A DNA stretch of 64,000 nucleotides from Croceivirga sp. (GCA_028284935.1 JANQQQ010000011.1:62001-126000); one strand, 5' to 3'. Positions 7,873-16,984 are shown, counted from the stretch's first letter. Numbers and translations: made by a program. The notes: generated by a model not told the origin, from the sequence alone.

Positions 7873-10080
7873 TTAGTCCCTTCTTGGCTTTCTATCTCGA
7901 TTTCCATTGCGGCGATCCCCTCCTTTATCCCTTCTTGGTCTCCTTTCTTCATACCCTTCGGGTTTGGGAAGTAGTGCCTTTCGTGAAACTTTTTCCTTTT
8001 TGGTCCTTGGATCAAAACCAAAATATTTCACATCTAATATATCGCCCATATTGACAATATCTGTCACCTTGTCCGTACGTTCCCATGCCAATTCAGAAAC
8101 GTGTAATAAGGTTTCATTACCGGGGGCGTCCATGTATTCCACTACTGCACCGAACTCCAACAATTTAATGACCTTGACTTCATAAACACTGCCGACTTCC
8201 GGTTTGAACATGACCGCTTCAATTTTGGCGATTACGGCATCAATACCGGCTTGATCCGTACCTAAAATTTCCACAATACCCTCCTCGGTATCCGGATCTT
8301 CATTGATAACGATAGTGGTATTGGTTTCTTTTTGAAGTTCTTGGATCACTTTTCCGCCCGAACCGATAACGGCGCCAATGTACTCACCAGGAATAATTTT
8401 GGTGACGATTTTTGGCGCGTAAGACTTCACCTCAGGTCGTGGTGTCTCAATGGTATCCGTTAGGTGTTTTAAAATATGCAACCTTCCATCTTTAGCCTGC
8501 ATTAACGCTTTTACCAAGATTTCATAGGAAAGGCCCTTCACCTTAATATCCATTTGGCATGCCGTAATACCATCCTCCGTTCCAGTAACCTTAAAGTCCA
8601 TGTCTCCAAGGTGGTCTTCATCACCCAAAATATCGGATAAAACGGCATACTTTCCCGTTTCTGTATCGGAAATCAATCCCATAGCTATACCTGAAACCGG
8701 TTTTTTCAATTGTACCCCAGCATCCATCATGGCCATGGTTCCCGAACAAACGGTTGCCATGGATGATGAACCATTGGACTCCAATACCTCAGAGACAACG
8801 CGGACAGTATAAGGACAATCCTCTGGGACCATTCCTTTTAAGGCTCGTTGCGCCAAATTTCCGTGACCTACTTCTCTTCTTGAAGTGCCTCGGATAGGCC
8901 TCGCTTCGCCTGTTGAAAAGGGAGGAAAGTTATAATGTAAATAGAATCGCTCCTCACCTTCATATGAGGGCATGTCAATAATATTGGAATCACGGGAAGT
9001 TCCTAAAGTCACCGTAGCAAGGGCTTGGGTTTCGCCCCTAGTGAATATGGCCGAACCATGTACAGATGGTAAATAATCCACTTCGCACCAAATGGGACGG
9101 ATATCCGTTGTTTTTCTTCCATCCAATCGTAGACCTTCATCCAAAGTAAGGTTCCTAACTGCTTCTTTTTGGGTTTTCGCAAAATACTTATGTATTAATC
9201 CTCCCAACTCTTCCTGTTCTTCTTCTGAGAACGATTCAAAAACTTCTTCCTTTACATCACTAAAGGCCTGGCCACGTTCATGTTTGGAACTTCCAGCTTT
9301 CGCAATGGCATACGATTTATCGTAAACCATCTCGTGAATTTTTTTCTTAAGATCTTCATCCTCAACCTCTGGGTCGTATTCCCGGGTTTCTTTTTTTCCG
9401 AAGGCTTCGGCAAGTTTTAACTGTGCTTCGCACTGTACTTTAATGGCCTCATGCGCAAATTTGATGGCTTCTACCATTTCCTCTTCTGAAATCTCGTCCA
9501 TCTCGCCTTCAACCATCATTACGCTATCTGCAGATGCACCAATGACCATATCTATGTCCGAAGTTTTCAGTTGCTCTCTCGTTGGATTGATGATCAATTG
9601 ACCATCGACCCTACCTACGCGTACTTCCGAAATAGCACATTCGAAGGGGAAATCGGATAGTTGAATGGCAGCAGAGGCTGCCAATCCAGCCATGGCATCC
9701 GGCATTACATCTTCGTCATGGGACATTAACTGAATCATTACCTGGGTCTCGGCATGATAATCTTTGGGGAACAATGGACGCAATACCCTATCCACCAATC
9801 GCATGGTCAATACCTCCCCATCGCTTGGCCTAGCTTCCCTTTTGAAAAATCCACCTGGATACCTACCAGCAGCTGCGAATTTTTCTCGGTAATCTACTGT
9901 TAAGGGCAAAAAATCCACGTCGGCAGCATGGTAATTGGAAACAACGGTGCACAATAGCATGCATTTTCCAGATTGAACGACCACGGAACCGTGAGCCTGT
10001 TTTGCTAATTTTCCGGTTTCGATGGAAATCTCCCTACCGTCACCAAGGTCAATGACCTCTTTAAAAGTTTTTGGAATCAT
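7873..10080 (-). CDS. pnp: Polyribonucleotide nucleotidyltransferase (PNPase)
   Basis: Protein of 735 residues. It degrades RNA phosphorolytically from the 3' end and is a core part of mRNA turnover. Domains in order: a first RNase PH domain (from about residue 15), an alpha-helical linker, a second RNase PH domain (from about 310, with [20 protein letters not shown]), a KH domain ([20 protein letters not shown]) and an S1 domain ([21 protein letters not shown]). The tail of about 25 residues is very rich in Arg and Asp. I chose the ATG at 10080 ([18 protein letters not shown]), the usual family start; the in-frame ATG at 10113 would add 11 residues encoded within a hairpin-forming leader. 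rpsO lies upstream on the same strand. Confidence 0.96.
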   Translation of the reverse strand: MIPKTFKEVIDLGDGREISIETGKLAKQAHGSVVVQSGKCMLLCTVVSNYHAADVDFLPLTVDYREKFAAAGRYPGGFFKREARPSDGEVLTMRLVDRVLRPLFPKDYHAETQVMIQLMSHDEDVMPDAMAGLAASAAIQLSDFPFECAISEVRVGRVDGQLIINPTREQLKTSDIDMVIGASADSVMMVEGEMDEISEEEMVEAIKFAHEAIKVQCEAQLKLAEAFGKKETREYDPEVEDEDLKKKIHEMVYDKSYAIAKAGSSKHERGQAFSDVKEEVFESFSEEEQEELGGLIHKYFAKTQKEAVRNLTLDEGLRLDGRKTTDIRPIWCEVDYLPSVHGSAIFTRGETQALATVTLGTSRDSNIIDMPSYEGEERFYLHYNFPPFSTGEARPIRGTSRREVGHGNLAQRALKGMVPEDCPYTVRVVSEVLESNGSSSMATVCSGTMAMMDAGVQLKKPVSGIAMGLISDTETGKYAVLSDILGDEDHLGDMDFKVTGTEDGITACQMDIKVKGLSYEILVKALMQAKDGRLHILKHLTDTIETPRPEVKSYAPKIVTKIIPGEYIGAVIGSGGKVIQELQKETNTTIVINEDPDTEEGIVEILGTDQAGIDAVIAKIEAVMFKPEVGSVYEVKVIKLLEFGAVVEYMDAPGNETLLHVSELAWERTDKVTDIVNMGDILDVKYFGFDPRTKKEKVSRKALLPKPEGYEERRPRRDKGGDRRNGNRDRKPRRD

Positions 10081-10094
10081 AAAAATGTGTGTTG

Positions 10095-10109
10095 TCCGCA
10101 GTATGCGGA
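10095..10109 (-). promoter_or_regulatory. Leader hairpin 14 bases before the pnp start
   Basis: Perfect 6-bp stem TCCGCA/TGCGGA with a 3-base loop, immediately upstream of the pnp ATG. It could hinder ribosome access or serve in autoregulation, as PNPase leaders do in Escherichia coli. Confidence 0.4.
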
Positions 10110-10129
10110 GCAATTAAACAATTGGTCTG

Positions 10130-10144
10130 CCGTCTTCCTGACGG
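10130..10144 (-). promoter_or_regulatory. Second leader hairpin upstream of pnp
   Basis: Stem CCGTC/GACGG with a 5-base loop, about 50 bases before the pnp start. It is not followed by a T-tract, so it is more likely a leader structure than a terminator. Confidence 0.35.
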
Positions 10145-10221
10145 TCGGGTTGTGTTGTTGTAGTGTTGTAGACCAATGAAAGCTTATTCAGCTTTTTGTT
10201 TTCCCTAAAAAGGGTACAAAA

Positions 10222-10242
10222 TAGGGGAGCCAAGCTCCCCTA
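10222..10242 (-). terminator. Terminator downstream of rpsO
   Basis: Perfect 9-bp stem TAGGGGAGC/GCTCCCCTA with a 3-base loop, ending 4 bases past the rpsO stop. T-rich sequence follows on the minus strand (complement of 10207-10221). It separates rpsO from pnp, at least partly. Confidence 0.75.
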
Positions 10243-10246
10243 AAAT

Positions 10247-10516
10247 TTATTTTCTAATACCTAGTTCTTTAATAAGCGCTCGGTACTTCTCAATATCTTT
10301 TTTCTTCAAGTAATCCAAAAGACTACGTCTTTTACCTACTAATTTCACCAAAGATCGCTCCGTGTTAAAGTCTTTGTGGTTCTCTTTTAAATGCTTTGTA
10401 AGGTGATTGATACGATAGGTGAATAACGCGATCTGTCCTTCAGTAGAACCTGTGTTCCCTTCCGAACCACCGTGTTTCTTAAAAATTTCCGCTTTTTTCT
10501 CTTTGCTTAAATACAT
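10247..10516 (-). CDS. rpsO: 30S ribosomal protein S15
   Basis: Protein of 89 residues, the standard length. It binds 16S rRNA early in assembly of the small subunit platform. Conserved segments: the GGSEGNTGSTEGQIALFTYRI block that contacts rRNA, LTKHLKENHKDFNTERSL, and KLVGKRRSLLDYLKKKD. rpsO followed by pnp is a widespread gene order. Here a strong hairpin terminator lies between the two. A TATCTTTG promoter box and a roughly 70-base leader with a long bulged hairpin precede the gene. Confidence 0.97.
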   Translation of the reverse strand: MYLSKEKKAEIFKKHGGSEGNTGSTEGQIALFTYRINHLTKHLKENHKDFNTERSLVKLVGKRRSLLDYLKKKDIEKYRALIKELGIRK

Positions 10517-10547
10517 GCCAATATTATTAAAATGATTTTTATGTATG

Positions 10548-10586
10548 TGATTGAAAACCTATGAATTAGAGGGGTTTTTGCAATCA
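10548..10586 (-). promoter_or_regulatory. Structured rpsO leader, candidate S15 autoregulatory element
   Basis: The arms TGATTG-AAAACC (10548-10559) and GGTTTT-TG-CAATCA (10573-10586) pair as a 12-bp stem with a 2-base bulge around a 13-base loop. The hairpin begins just after the predicted transcript start. S15 controls its own mRNA in several phyla through unrelated structures, so a regulatory role is plausible. Confidence 0.5.
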
Positions 10587-10591
10587 AGGCG

Positions 10592-10599
10592 CAAAGATA
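10592..10599 (-). promoter_or_regulatory. Promoter -7 box, TATCTTTG, for rpsO
   Basis: Exact TAnnTTTG match on the minus strand. It gives a leader of about 70 bases before the rpsO ATG. Confidence 0.6.
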
Positions 10600-10688
10600 C
10601 TTCTTTTTTCGTACTAAAAAATTTTATTTGGGATTAAACCTTTTTGCTTTGCCTTGGTCATAGGAACAAACTTTAAAATTTGATTGTT

Positions 10689-11561
10689 ATGAAAAAGAGC
10701 CTCAAACCAATGAATCTTGCAGGACTTGTTTTGGTTTCTGCCTTGACCTTTACTGCTTGTAGTGAAGACGAAACTACAACGGAAGAAATTTTTACTGATG
10801 CCGAAGTTATCACTTCAACCGAGTTGCAATATTCGGATGAATCCGAACAGATGTCTGATGAGATTGCCGAGATTGCGGAAGATGTGTACGTTTCCGACGA
10901 ACTGAGTGTAACCTCAAAAGGCACTTATTTTTCTGACTACCTTCCGGATTGCGTTACGGTAACTACCGTAGCAACCGATACCACCAAAGAAAAGACCATA
11001 GATTTTGGTGAAGGATGTGAATTGAGAAATGGAAACGTTCTTAGTGGAATTATCAAATTGAGCTATGCCTTGGATATGGAAGCAGCCTCAAAGAGTATTA
11101 CACTGGAGTTGGAGAATTTCACCTTTAATTCCGTAGCTATTGAAGGGGGTGCAAGCATTCTAAGGGTACGTTCCAATGATAATGGCAACCCCCAATCCAC
11201 GGCAACCAGAAATTACAGTGCTAGTTGGCCTGATGGTGAAACCGCTTCATTTTCTGGAACTAGGACGCGAGAATGGATTGAAGGTTTCGGTACTGGATTT
11301 TGGGGAGACAATGTCTTTTTGATTACAGGCAATGGCACCTTTACCAATAAAGCCGGGAATGTATGGGCCAAGACGGTTACTACTCCTTTGCGAAGGGAAA
11401 TGTCCTGTCGATTTATTGTAAGTGGTGTTCTGGAAATCTCAAGAAATGATGCCACAGCAAGCTTGGATTTTGGTGATGGAAGCTGTGATGCCAAAGGGGT
11501 ATTAACAAAACCTGATGGAACTACGGAAGAAATATTTTTAAGACGATTCTTTAAAAATTAA
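10689..11561 (+). CDS. Putative lipoprotein of unknown function
   Basis: Protein of 290 residues. The start at ATG 10689 gives a standard lipoprotein signal: KKS, a hydrophobic core, then the lipobox LTFTAC with the lipidated Cys at about residue 24. An acidic, Ser/Thr/Glu-rich stretch (SEDETTTEEIFTDAEVITS and onward) follows as a likely flexible linker. The rest is rich in beta strands, with paired Cys residues (for example DYLPDCV and FGEGCEL; MSCRF and DGSCDAK) that may form disulfides outside the cytoplasm. No known catalytic motif is recognised. A terminator shared with accD lies directly downstream. Confidence 0.65.
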   Translation: MKKSLKPMNLAGLVLVSALTFTACSEDETTTEEIFTDAEVITSTELQYSDESEQMSDEIAEIAEDVYVSDELSVTSKGTYFSDYLPDCVTVTTVATDTTKEKTIDFGEGCELRNGNVLSGIIKLSYALDMEAASKSITLELENFTFNSVAIEGGASILRVRSNDNGNPQSTATRNYSASWPDGETASFSGTRTREWIEGFGTGFWGDNVFLITGNGTFTNKAGNVWAKTVTTPLRREMSCRFIVSGVLEISRNDATASLDFGDGSCDAKGVLTKPDGTTEEIFLRRFFKN

Positions 11562-11577
11562 AATCCCTAAAAAATTG

Positions 11578-11599
11578 GAGCCCGTTATGAAACGGGCTC
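11578..11599. terminator. Bidirectional terminator overlapping the accD stop codon
   Basis: Perfect 9-bp stem GAGCCCGTT/AACGGGCTC with a 4-base loop. A pyrimidine-rich TTCTTCTTTT follows on the plus strand and CAATTTTTT on the minus strand. The accD stop (11585-11587) lies inside the hairpin. Confidence 0.8.
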
Positions 11600-12463
11600 T
11601 TCTTCTTTTCTTAGGGGTTGGTTGGTAATCAAATCAATATATTGGTTGACTTTTCTTTTTAAGTCCCTTCGGTGCGTTATAAAATCCAAAAACCCATGTT
11701 CTTTAACAAATTCCGCGGTTTGAAAGCCTTCCGGCAAATCTTTTCCCGTGGTATCCTTCACGACCCTTGGCCCGGCAAACCCGATCAAAGCACCCGGTTC
11801 CGAAATATTGATATCCCCTAACATGGCATAGGAGGCGGTTGTACCTCCTGTGGTAGGGTCGGTACATAAAGAGATGTAAGGAATCTTTGCTTCCGCCAAT
11901 TGCGCCAGTTTCGCGGATGTTTTTGCCAATTGCATCAAGGAAAGTGCCGCTTCCATCATTCGGGCCCCACCTGATTTTGAAATCATCAAAAAGGGTAGTT
12001 TCTTCTTTTTGGCGTAATCCACGGCACGGGCAATTTTTTCACCTACCACGCTTCCCATGGAACCACCAATAAAACTAAAGTCCATACAGGCCACCACAAG
12101 ATCTTTCCCCATGGATTTACCTACTGCGGTTCTCACGGCGTCGTTCAATCCCGTTTTTGTTTTTGCTGCTTTTAACCGGTCAGCGTATTTCTTGGTGTCC
12201 ACAAACTTTAAAGGGTCTTTGGAACTTAATTTCTCATCCAACTCCTTAAAGGTAGTATCATCAAAAAGAATTTCGAAATACTCTTTGCTTCCAATCCTTA
12301 CATGATAATCGTCCTCAGGACTTACATAAAAATTCTTGGCTAAATCTTCAGATTCTACAATTTTTCCAGTGGGGGATTTGTACCAAAGCCCCTTGGGGGT
12401 GTCTTTTTTTTCCTCGGTGGAAGTCTGTATTCCCTTTTCCTTTCTCTTAAACCAAGCTGTCAT
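11585..12463 (-). CDS. accD: Acetyl-CoA carboxylase carboxyltransferase subunit beta
   Basis: Protein of 292 residues. With AccA it transfers the carboxyl group from biotin to acetyl-CoA in fatty acid synthesis. The crotonase-like core is well conserved: [59 protein letters not shown] and [12 protein letters not shown]. The N-terminal zinc ribbon is present in outline ([14 protein letters not shown], then [12 protein letters not shown]) but all four zinc Cys are missing, being Ser or other residues at the expected places. No Cys occurs before the core. fbaA lies 15 bp upstream on the same strand and is probably co-transcribed. Confidence 0.94.
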   Translation of the reverse strand: MTAWFKRKEKGIQTSTEEKKDTPKGLWYKSPTGKIVESEDLAKNFYVSPEDDYHVRIGSKEYFEILFDDTTFKELDEKLSSKDPLKFVDTKKYADRLKAAKTKTGLNDAVRTAVGKSMGKDLVVACMDFSFIGGSMGSVVGEKIARAVDYAKKKKLPFLMISKSGGARMMEAALSLMQLAKTSAKLAQLAEAKIPYISLCTDPTTGGTTASYAMLGDINISEPGALIGFAGPRVVKDTTGKDLPEGFQTAEFVKEHGFLDFITHRRDLKRKVNQYIDLITNQPLRKEEEPVS

Positions 12464-12478
12464 AAAGCGTAACTTTAA

Positions 12479-13546
12479 TTAAAGTGTATTTACGTTGTTA
12501 AGGTCTTCAAACGCTTTTTTCAAACGCTCTGAAAATGCTTTTTCGCCTTCCCTCAACCAAACTCGTGGATCGTAGAATTTTTTGTTGGGGACATCATCCC
12601 CCTCTGGATTTCCAATCTGCGCCTGTAGATAATCCCTCTTATCCTGAACATAATCCCGGACTCCGGACAAAAAGGCGTACTGTAAATCCGTATCAATGTT
12701 CATCTTAACTACCCCGTAGCCAATAGCCTCTCGTATTTCTTCCAGGGTAGAACCGGAACCTCCGTGGAATACAAAGTCGATATGGTTGTGTGCAACTCCA
12801 TATTTTTCCGAAATATATTCTTGGGAGTTTTTCAAAATCTTTGGGGTCAATTTTACATTACCTGGTTTATAGACCCCATGAACGTTACCAAAAGCCGCTG
12901 CCACCGTAAATCTTGGACTTACTTTCGATAGTTCCTCATAGGCATAGGCTACTTCTTCAGGCTGGGTGTACAACTTTGAACTGTCGACATCAGTATTGTC
13001 CACACCGTCTTCCTCGCCACCGGTCACACCCAATTCGATTTCCAGGGTCATGTCCATTTTGGACATGCGCTCAAGGTACCCTTTGCAGATTTCTATATTT
13101 TCTTCTATGGGTTCTTCGGAGAGATCGATCATATGGGAACTGTACAGTGAGGTTCCCGTTGCCTTGAAATGCGCCTCACTAGCGTCCAGAAGTCCATCAA
13201 TCCAAGGCAATAATTTTTTGGCACAGTGATCGGTATGAAGGATGACCGTTGCTCCGTAAGCCTCTGCCATTTGGTGGACATGTTTGGCTCCGGCAATGCC
13301 CCCTAAAATGGCCGATCTTTGATTCTCATTGGAAAGGCCTTTGCCCGCATTGAATTGAGCACCTCCATTGGAGAATTGTATGATAACTGGAGCATTCAAG
13401 GAAGCGGCAGTCTCTAAAACGGAATTCACCGTATTTGAACCGATAACATTGACCGCTGGGAGTGCAAATCCTTTTTCCTTGGCATAATTGAAGATTTCCT
13501 GTACTTGGTCGCCCGTTGCTACACCGGGCCTAATATTATGAGCCAT
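12479..13546 (-). CDS. fbaA: Class II fructose-bisphosphate aldolase
   Basis: Protein of 355 residues that cleaves fructose 1,6-bisphosphate in glycolysis and makes it in gluconeogenesis. It is a zinc-dependent cytosolic TIM barrel. Visible signatures: VILHTDHCAKKLLPWID with the catalytic Asp and a zinc His, LEIELGVTGGEEDGVDN, the zinc His in AAFGNVHGVYK, FVFHGGSGST for phosphate binding, and VVKMNIDTDLQYAF. It resembles the class IIA Escherichia coli enzyme in length. The promoter box at 13579-13586 lies in the short gap to tamL; accD follows. Confidence 0.95.
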   Translation of the reverse strand: MAHNIRPGVATGDQVQEIFNYAKEKGFALPAVNVIGSNTVNSVLETAASLNAPVIIQFSNGGAQFNAGKGLSNENQRSAILGGIAGAKHVHQMAEAYGATVILHTDHCAKKLLPWIDGLLDASEAHFKATGTSLYSSHMIDLSEEPIEENIEICKGYLERMSKMDMTLEIELGVTGGEEDGVDNTDVDSSKLYTQPEEVAYAYEELSKVSPRFTVAAAFGNVHGVYKPGNVKLTPKILKNSQEYISEKYGVAHNHIDFVFHGGSGSTLEEIREAIGYGVVKMNIDTDLQYAFLSGVRDYVQDKRDYLQAQIGNPEGDDVPNKKFYDPRVWLREGEKAFSERLKKAFEDLNNVNTL

Positions 13547-13578
13547 ATCTTACGTTGGTTACTTGTTTGAATAGGTCA

Positions 13579-13586
13579 CAAAAGTA
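13579..13586 (-). promoter_or_regulatory. Promoter -7 box, TACTTTTG, for fbaA-accD
   Basis: Exact TAnnTTTG match on the minus strand, about 32 bases before the fbaA start, inside the 53-bp gap after tamL. Confidence 0.6.
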
Positions 13587-13599
13587 ATAATTCTCGGAC

Positions 13600-16194
13600 T
13601 TAAAATGGATAGTTGATGCCAATGTTGAAAACAGCCTCTTGAAAGTTGAAATCGGAGAACCAGCGTTTTGATACCTCCAAGGCCGGATTATAGGTTTTGA
13701 ATCCCGTATCCAACCGAATTACGAAGTAGGTAAAATCGTACCGTAGCCCAAATCCCGTTCCCAATGCCAAATCTCCTAAGGAACCGAATCCATTGAAAGT
13801 GGCATCGGAATCCTCTACATTGTCAAAAACATTCCAGATATTTCCGGCATCGGCAAAAAAGGCACCTTTGACATCGCCAACAATAGGAAATCGATATTCT
13901 AAATTCAACGCCAGTTTTAGATTGGCTTCGTTGAAATCATTTTCGTTATCAGTGCGCCCAGGTCCGAGTGAATATACCCGCCAGGCTCTATTATCGTTGG
14001 AACCTCCCGCAAAATAACTCCTAACGAATGGGATACTATTGGAATTTCCGTAGGGAACCGCCATACCAAAGAATCCACGAAAAGCGAGTACTTTGGTTGG
14101 GGAAAGCCCCCAGTGTTTTATATAATCAAATTCGGTTTTTACATATTGGGAATAAGGTACCCCAAAAACAAGACCCCGTCCCAGGCCATCTTGATTAAAG
14201 GGTATAAAATTTTCCGAAAGTGATAGCAGGTTGCCGGCACTTTCAAAACGTACCCGGTATTGGAAGAAATCGTTGTCATTAATGCTTTCCCTATTGTTTT
14301 TTTGAAAAGAGTAATTGGAGGTAAATATGAGGTTGTTACTGGTCAACCTTTCCCGTCTTTCTTCAATACTTCTTACTTCATTAAAATCGTCATCATTTAG
14401 TGCTTGACCTTGATTTAAAATCAAATCGGTAAATCCAGTGGTCCCTTCATCAATAATAAGTTCAAGCTCATCATCATCATCAGCGGCAGGATTTACGTTC
14501 TCATCGTATAAATCTGCAAATCCATCAATATTCTCATAGTCATCCGCGATTTCATCCAGATTGTTATAGGTAGTGTTATACACATTAAAAAAGGCATTGG
14601 TATTTTGATTTTCAACAAATTCAATATTCAATAGTTCTATAGTGCTCCTTTTAAAATTATCTGGGGACCAATTGTAGGACAGAATGGAATTCAGGGACTG
14701 ACGGTCCAAACCAATGTTTCTTTGAAAGTTGGTACCAACAGAAAACCTTGTTTGGGGCACCATGTAATAAGGAATGACCTTTTCCGTGTCAATGGGAAAC
14801 CAAATTCTTGGAAAGGTAAGGTTGATATCGCCACCTATTTCCGAAGTGAAATTTTCCTCAGAAGCTTCATCATCCAGAATACCTACTGAACCCCTTGCGG
14901 AAAGACTTAGGGTTTCGGCTCCCCCAAAAACGTTTCTGGTAATCACCGAACCACTGAACCCTACACCGACTTGTTGAATGTTGGAACGCGTTAGTTCCAT
15001 GGAGGCATCCAGAGAGAATTTAGGTCTGGGTACCAAAAAAATATCCGAGGTCAGTTGAGTCCCGGAAGAATCTGGTACCAGTCTAAAACTTGGATATTTG
15101 AAGGTGTTGAGGTTGACAATCTGCCGCTTACTGCGTATTTCGTCCAGTTCTCGGTAAATACTGTCTTTTTCGAAAAAAATGGCATCTGCAAGCGCTTTTG
15201 GTCGGTATTTCAATTTGTCTTTGAAATAAATAGTGTAGTTCTGGAATTCTATGGATTGGAGGGAGTCATTGCTTTCATCCAATTGATAGTCGGCATAAAT
15301 GTTGATTTTTTTAAATCGGTTGATTTTATATTCCTTGGTAGCACTGCTATCTGTGGAATTGCGTAAATCCTTGATGTTCAAAACCACTTCCATGTTTTGG
15401 TCATCATTTGCCCGCAAGGTGTCACGAACAATATCATAATTGATGGAGCTTTCTTGAAAATTATAGACCCCGGAGTTTCTGAAGATATTGGTCAATCTTT
15501 CCCGTTCCGTATTGAAGTCGATTAAATCAAATTGCTTCTTTTCTTTGACAAAGGAATTTTCTTCGTGAATACTATAAAGTGAATCCAATGCCTCGGACGT
15601 TATATTTGTTCTTAAGGTGTCTACCATATAGGGTTTTCCAAGCTCGACGTAGTAGTTCATTTTTGCCCTTTGTCTTCTTTTTATTGGTTCCCTTTGGAAA
15701 GAAACATCATTATTGAAGTACCCTTTGCTGCCGTAATAGTAGTTTAGTCTTTCCAGGGATTTTTGTGTTCGGGAGTAATCAATAATTGAAGGGGCTTCGC
15801 CCACTCTTTTTAACAGATTGCTCCAACCCCTTACTACAAAGGATTCCCCAAGGCGTTTTACCTGCTTTTCAGATAATAAGGCGTTTAATCGGCTTTCCCG
15901 CTTCGGCTTGCGTTGTAACCAATCTTGATATAAGGAATCAGGGTTTTCCTTGGCCAGGTTATACAGGTTTAAGCGAAAAGGATATCCCAAAATGGTACTG
16001 TTGGGCTTTTGAGCCAATAGATTTCGCACTTCTGAGCTTTTTATAGGTACACTATCAGCGTAAATAATATTTTCAACCAGCAAAAAATCATCTTCCGGAA
16101 CCTTTTTTATGGCATTGCAAGAGGCCAACGCAACAGCTATGGATATTACAATTACTTTTGCCGTGAAATTCCTGCGCAGGAGATAATTCATCAT
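13600..16194 (-). CDS. tamL: TamL-type lipid-anchored BamA/TamA family outer membrane protein
   Basis: Protein of 864 residues. A lipoprotein signal ends in ALASC (lipidated Cys at about residue 26), followed by NAIKKVPEDDFLLVEN, which is characteristic of the Bacteroidota TamA variant TamL. POTRA-like repeats fill the N-terminal half. The C-terminal part, from about residue 480, is an Omp85-type beta barrel with a segment FAGGSNDNRAWRVYSLGPG (the RGF-like loop region), ending in FNIGINYPF with the terminal Phe expected of a barrel. With TamB it helps insert or move outer membrane components. I chose ATG 16194 because a promoter box at 16201-16208 excludes the upstream ATG at 16230. No tamB is adjacent. 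Confidence 0.85.
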   Translation of the reverse strand: MMNYLLRRNFTAKVIVISIAVALASCNAIKKVPEDDFLLVENIIYADSVPIKSSEVRNLLAQKPNSTILGYPFRLNLYNLAKENPDSLYQDWLQRKPKRESRLNALLSEKQVKRLGESFVVRGWSNLLKRVGEAPSIIDYSRTQKSLERLNYYYGSKGYFNNDVSFQREPIKRRQRAKMNYYVELGKPYMVDTLRTNITSEALDSLYSIHEENSFVKEKKQFDLIDFNTERERLTNIFRNSGVYNFQESSINYDIVRDTLRANDDQNMEVVLNIKDLRNSTDSSATKEYKINRFKKINIYADYQLDESNDSLQSIEFQNYTIYFKDKLKYRPKALADAIFFEKDSIYRELDEIRSKRQIVNLNTFKYPSFRLVPDSSGTQLTSDIFLVPRPKFSLDASMELTRSNIQQVGVGFSGSVITRNVFGGAETLSLSARGSVGILDDEASEENFTSEIGGDINLTFPRIWFPIDTEKVIPYYMVPQTRFSVGTNFQRNIGLDRQSLNSILSYNWSPDNFKRSTIELLNIEFVENQNTNAFFNVYNTTYNNLDEIADDYENIDGFADLYDENVNPAADDDDELELIIDEGTTGFTDLILNQGQALNDDDFNEVRSIEERRERLTSNNLIFTSNYSFQKNNRESINDNDFFQYRVRFESAGNLLSLSENFIPFNQDGLGRGLVFGVPYSQYVKTEFDYIKHWGLSPTKVLAFRGFFGMAVPYGNSNSIPFVRSYFAGGSNDNRAWRVYSLGPGRTDNENDFNEANLKLALNLEYRFPIVGDVKGAFFADAGNIWNVFDNVEDSDATFNGFGSLGDLALGTGFGLRYDFTYFVIRLDTGFKTYNPALEVSKRWFSDFNFQEAVFNIGINYPF

Positions 16195-16200
16195 TAAGCT

Positions 16201-16208
16201 CAAAATTA
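16201..16208 (-). promoter_or_regulatory. Promoter -7 box, TAATTTTG, for tamL
   Basis: TAnnTTTG match on the minus strand only 6 bases before the ATG at 16194. It implies a very short or absent leader, and rules out the start at 16230. Confidence 0.5.
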
Positions 16209-16219
16209 CACGAATTCCC

Positions 16220-16942
16220 ATGGTTGGCAAAAAGTGGTTGAAACTCGTAAAAAGACTACATCAAAAAAAATACCGAAATGAGTATCAGCTATTTTTCGTT
16301 GAGGGAAAAAAAGGAATTCAGGAACTTATTGATGCCCATTTGCAGCTTGAAAAGCTTTTTGTTTATCTGGAGTTTCAAGATTCCTTTCAAGATGTTCCAG
16401 TTGAAGTAATAGCCCAAAAAGAGTTAAGATTCATTAGCGCTTTAAAAAATCCTAATGGTCTGTTGGGAGTATTCCAGGTTCCCCAACCTGAGAAAATTGA
16501 AAACAGGGGTTGGGTTTTGGTTTTGGATGATATTAGGGATCCTGGGAATTTGGGCACAATTATTAGACTTTGCGATTGGTTTGGAATTACTGATTTAGTC
16601 TGTTCCGAGGCTACTGTTGATGTATACAATCCAAAAGTCATACAAGCTACCATGGGCTCCATTGCAAGGGTCAATGTAGTTTATACTTCGTTGCCTGATT
16701 TTTTGAAGAATACGGAACTACCTATTTATGGGGGCTATATGGATGGCGTTACCATTTATGATGAGGAGCTTCCGGACGTTGGAGTTCTGGTAATGGGGAA
16801 CGAGGCCAATGGAATATCACCGGATTTAAATGATTTGATAAAGAATCGAATCACCATTCCCCGTTATGGGCAATCAACGGCCGAAAGCCTGAACGTGGCC
16901 ATGGCAGCAGGTATTTTGTTAAATGAAATTCGTAGGAAATAA
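16220..16942 (+). CDS. SpoU/TrmH family RNA 2'-O-methyltransferase
   Basis: Protein of 240 residues. The N-terminal substrate-binding domain (about 1-95, KLVKRLHQKKYRNEYQLFFVEG) is followed by the knotted SPOUT methyltransferase domain with all three motifs: LDDIRDPGNLGTIIRLCDWFG, VLVMGNEANGIS and ITIPRYGQSTAESLNVAMA. It probably methylates a ribose in 23S rRNA or tRNA; the precise target cannot be read from sequence. It is divergent from tamL with only 25 bp between starts, so its promoter must lie within tamL or overlap its promoter. Confidence 0.88.
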   Translation: MVGKKWLKLVKRLHQKKYRNEYQLFFVEGKKGIQELIDAHLQLEKLFVYLEFQDSFQDVPVEVIAQKELRFISALKNPNGLLGVFQVPQPEKIENRGWVLVLDDIRDPGNLGTIIRLCDWFGITDLVCSEATVDVYNPKVIQATMGSIARVNVVYTSLPDFLKNTELPIYGGYMDGVTIYDEELPDVGVLVMGNEANGISPDLNDLIKNRITIPRYGQSTAESLNVAMAAGILLNEIRRK

Positions 16943-16984
16943 CGGTACTTAGCGACATACCATGCCCTTCAAGATTCTAGCGAT

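Noticed and set aside
16195-16230. Upstream ATG for tamL at 16230
   Set aside because: It lies upstream of the promoter box at 16201-16208 and would overlap the divergent methyltransferase start; the lipoprotein signal fits the start at 16194.
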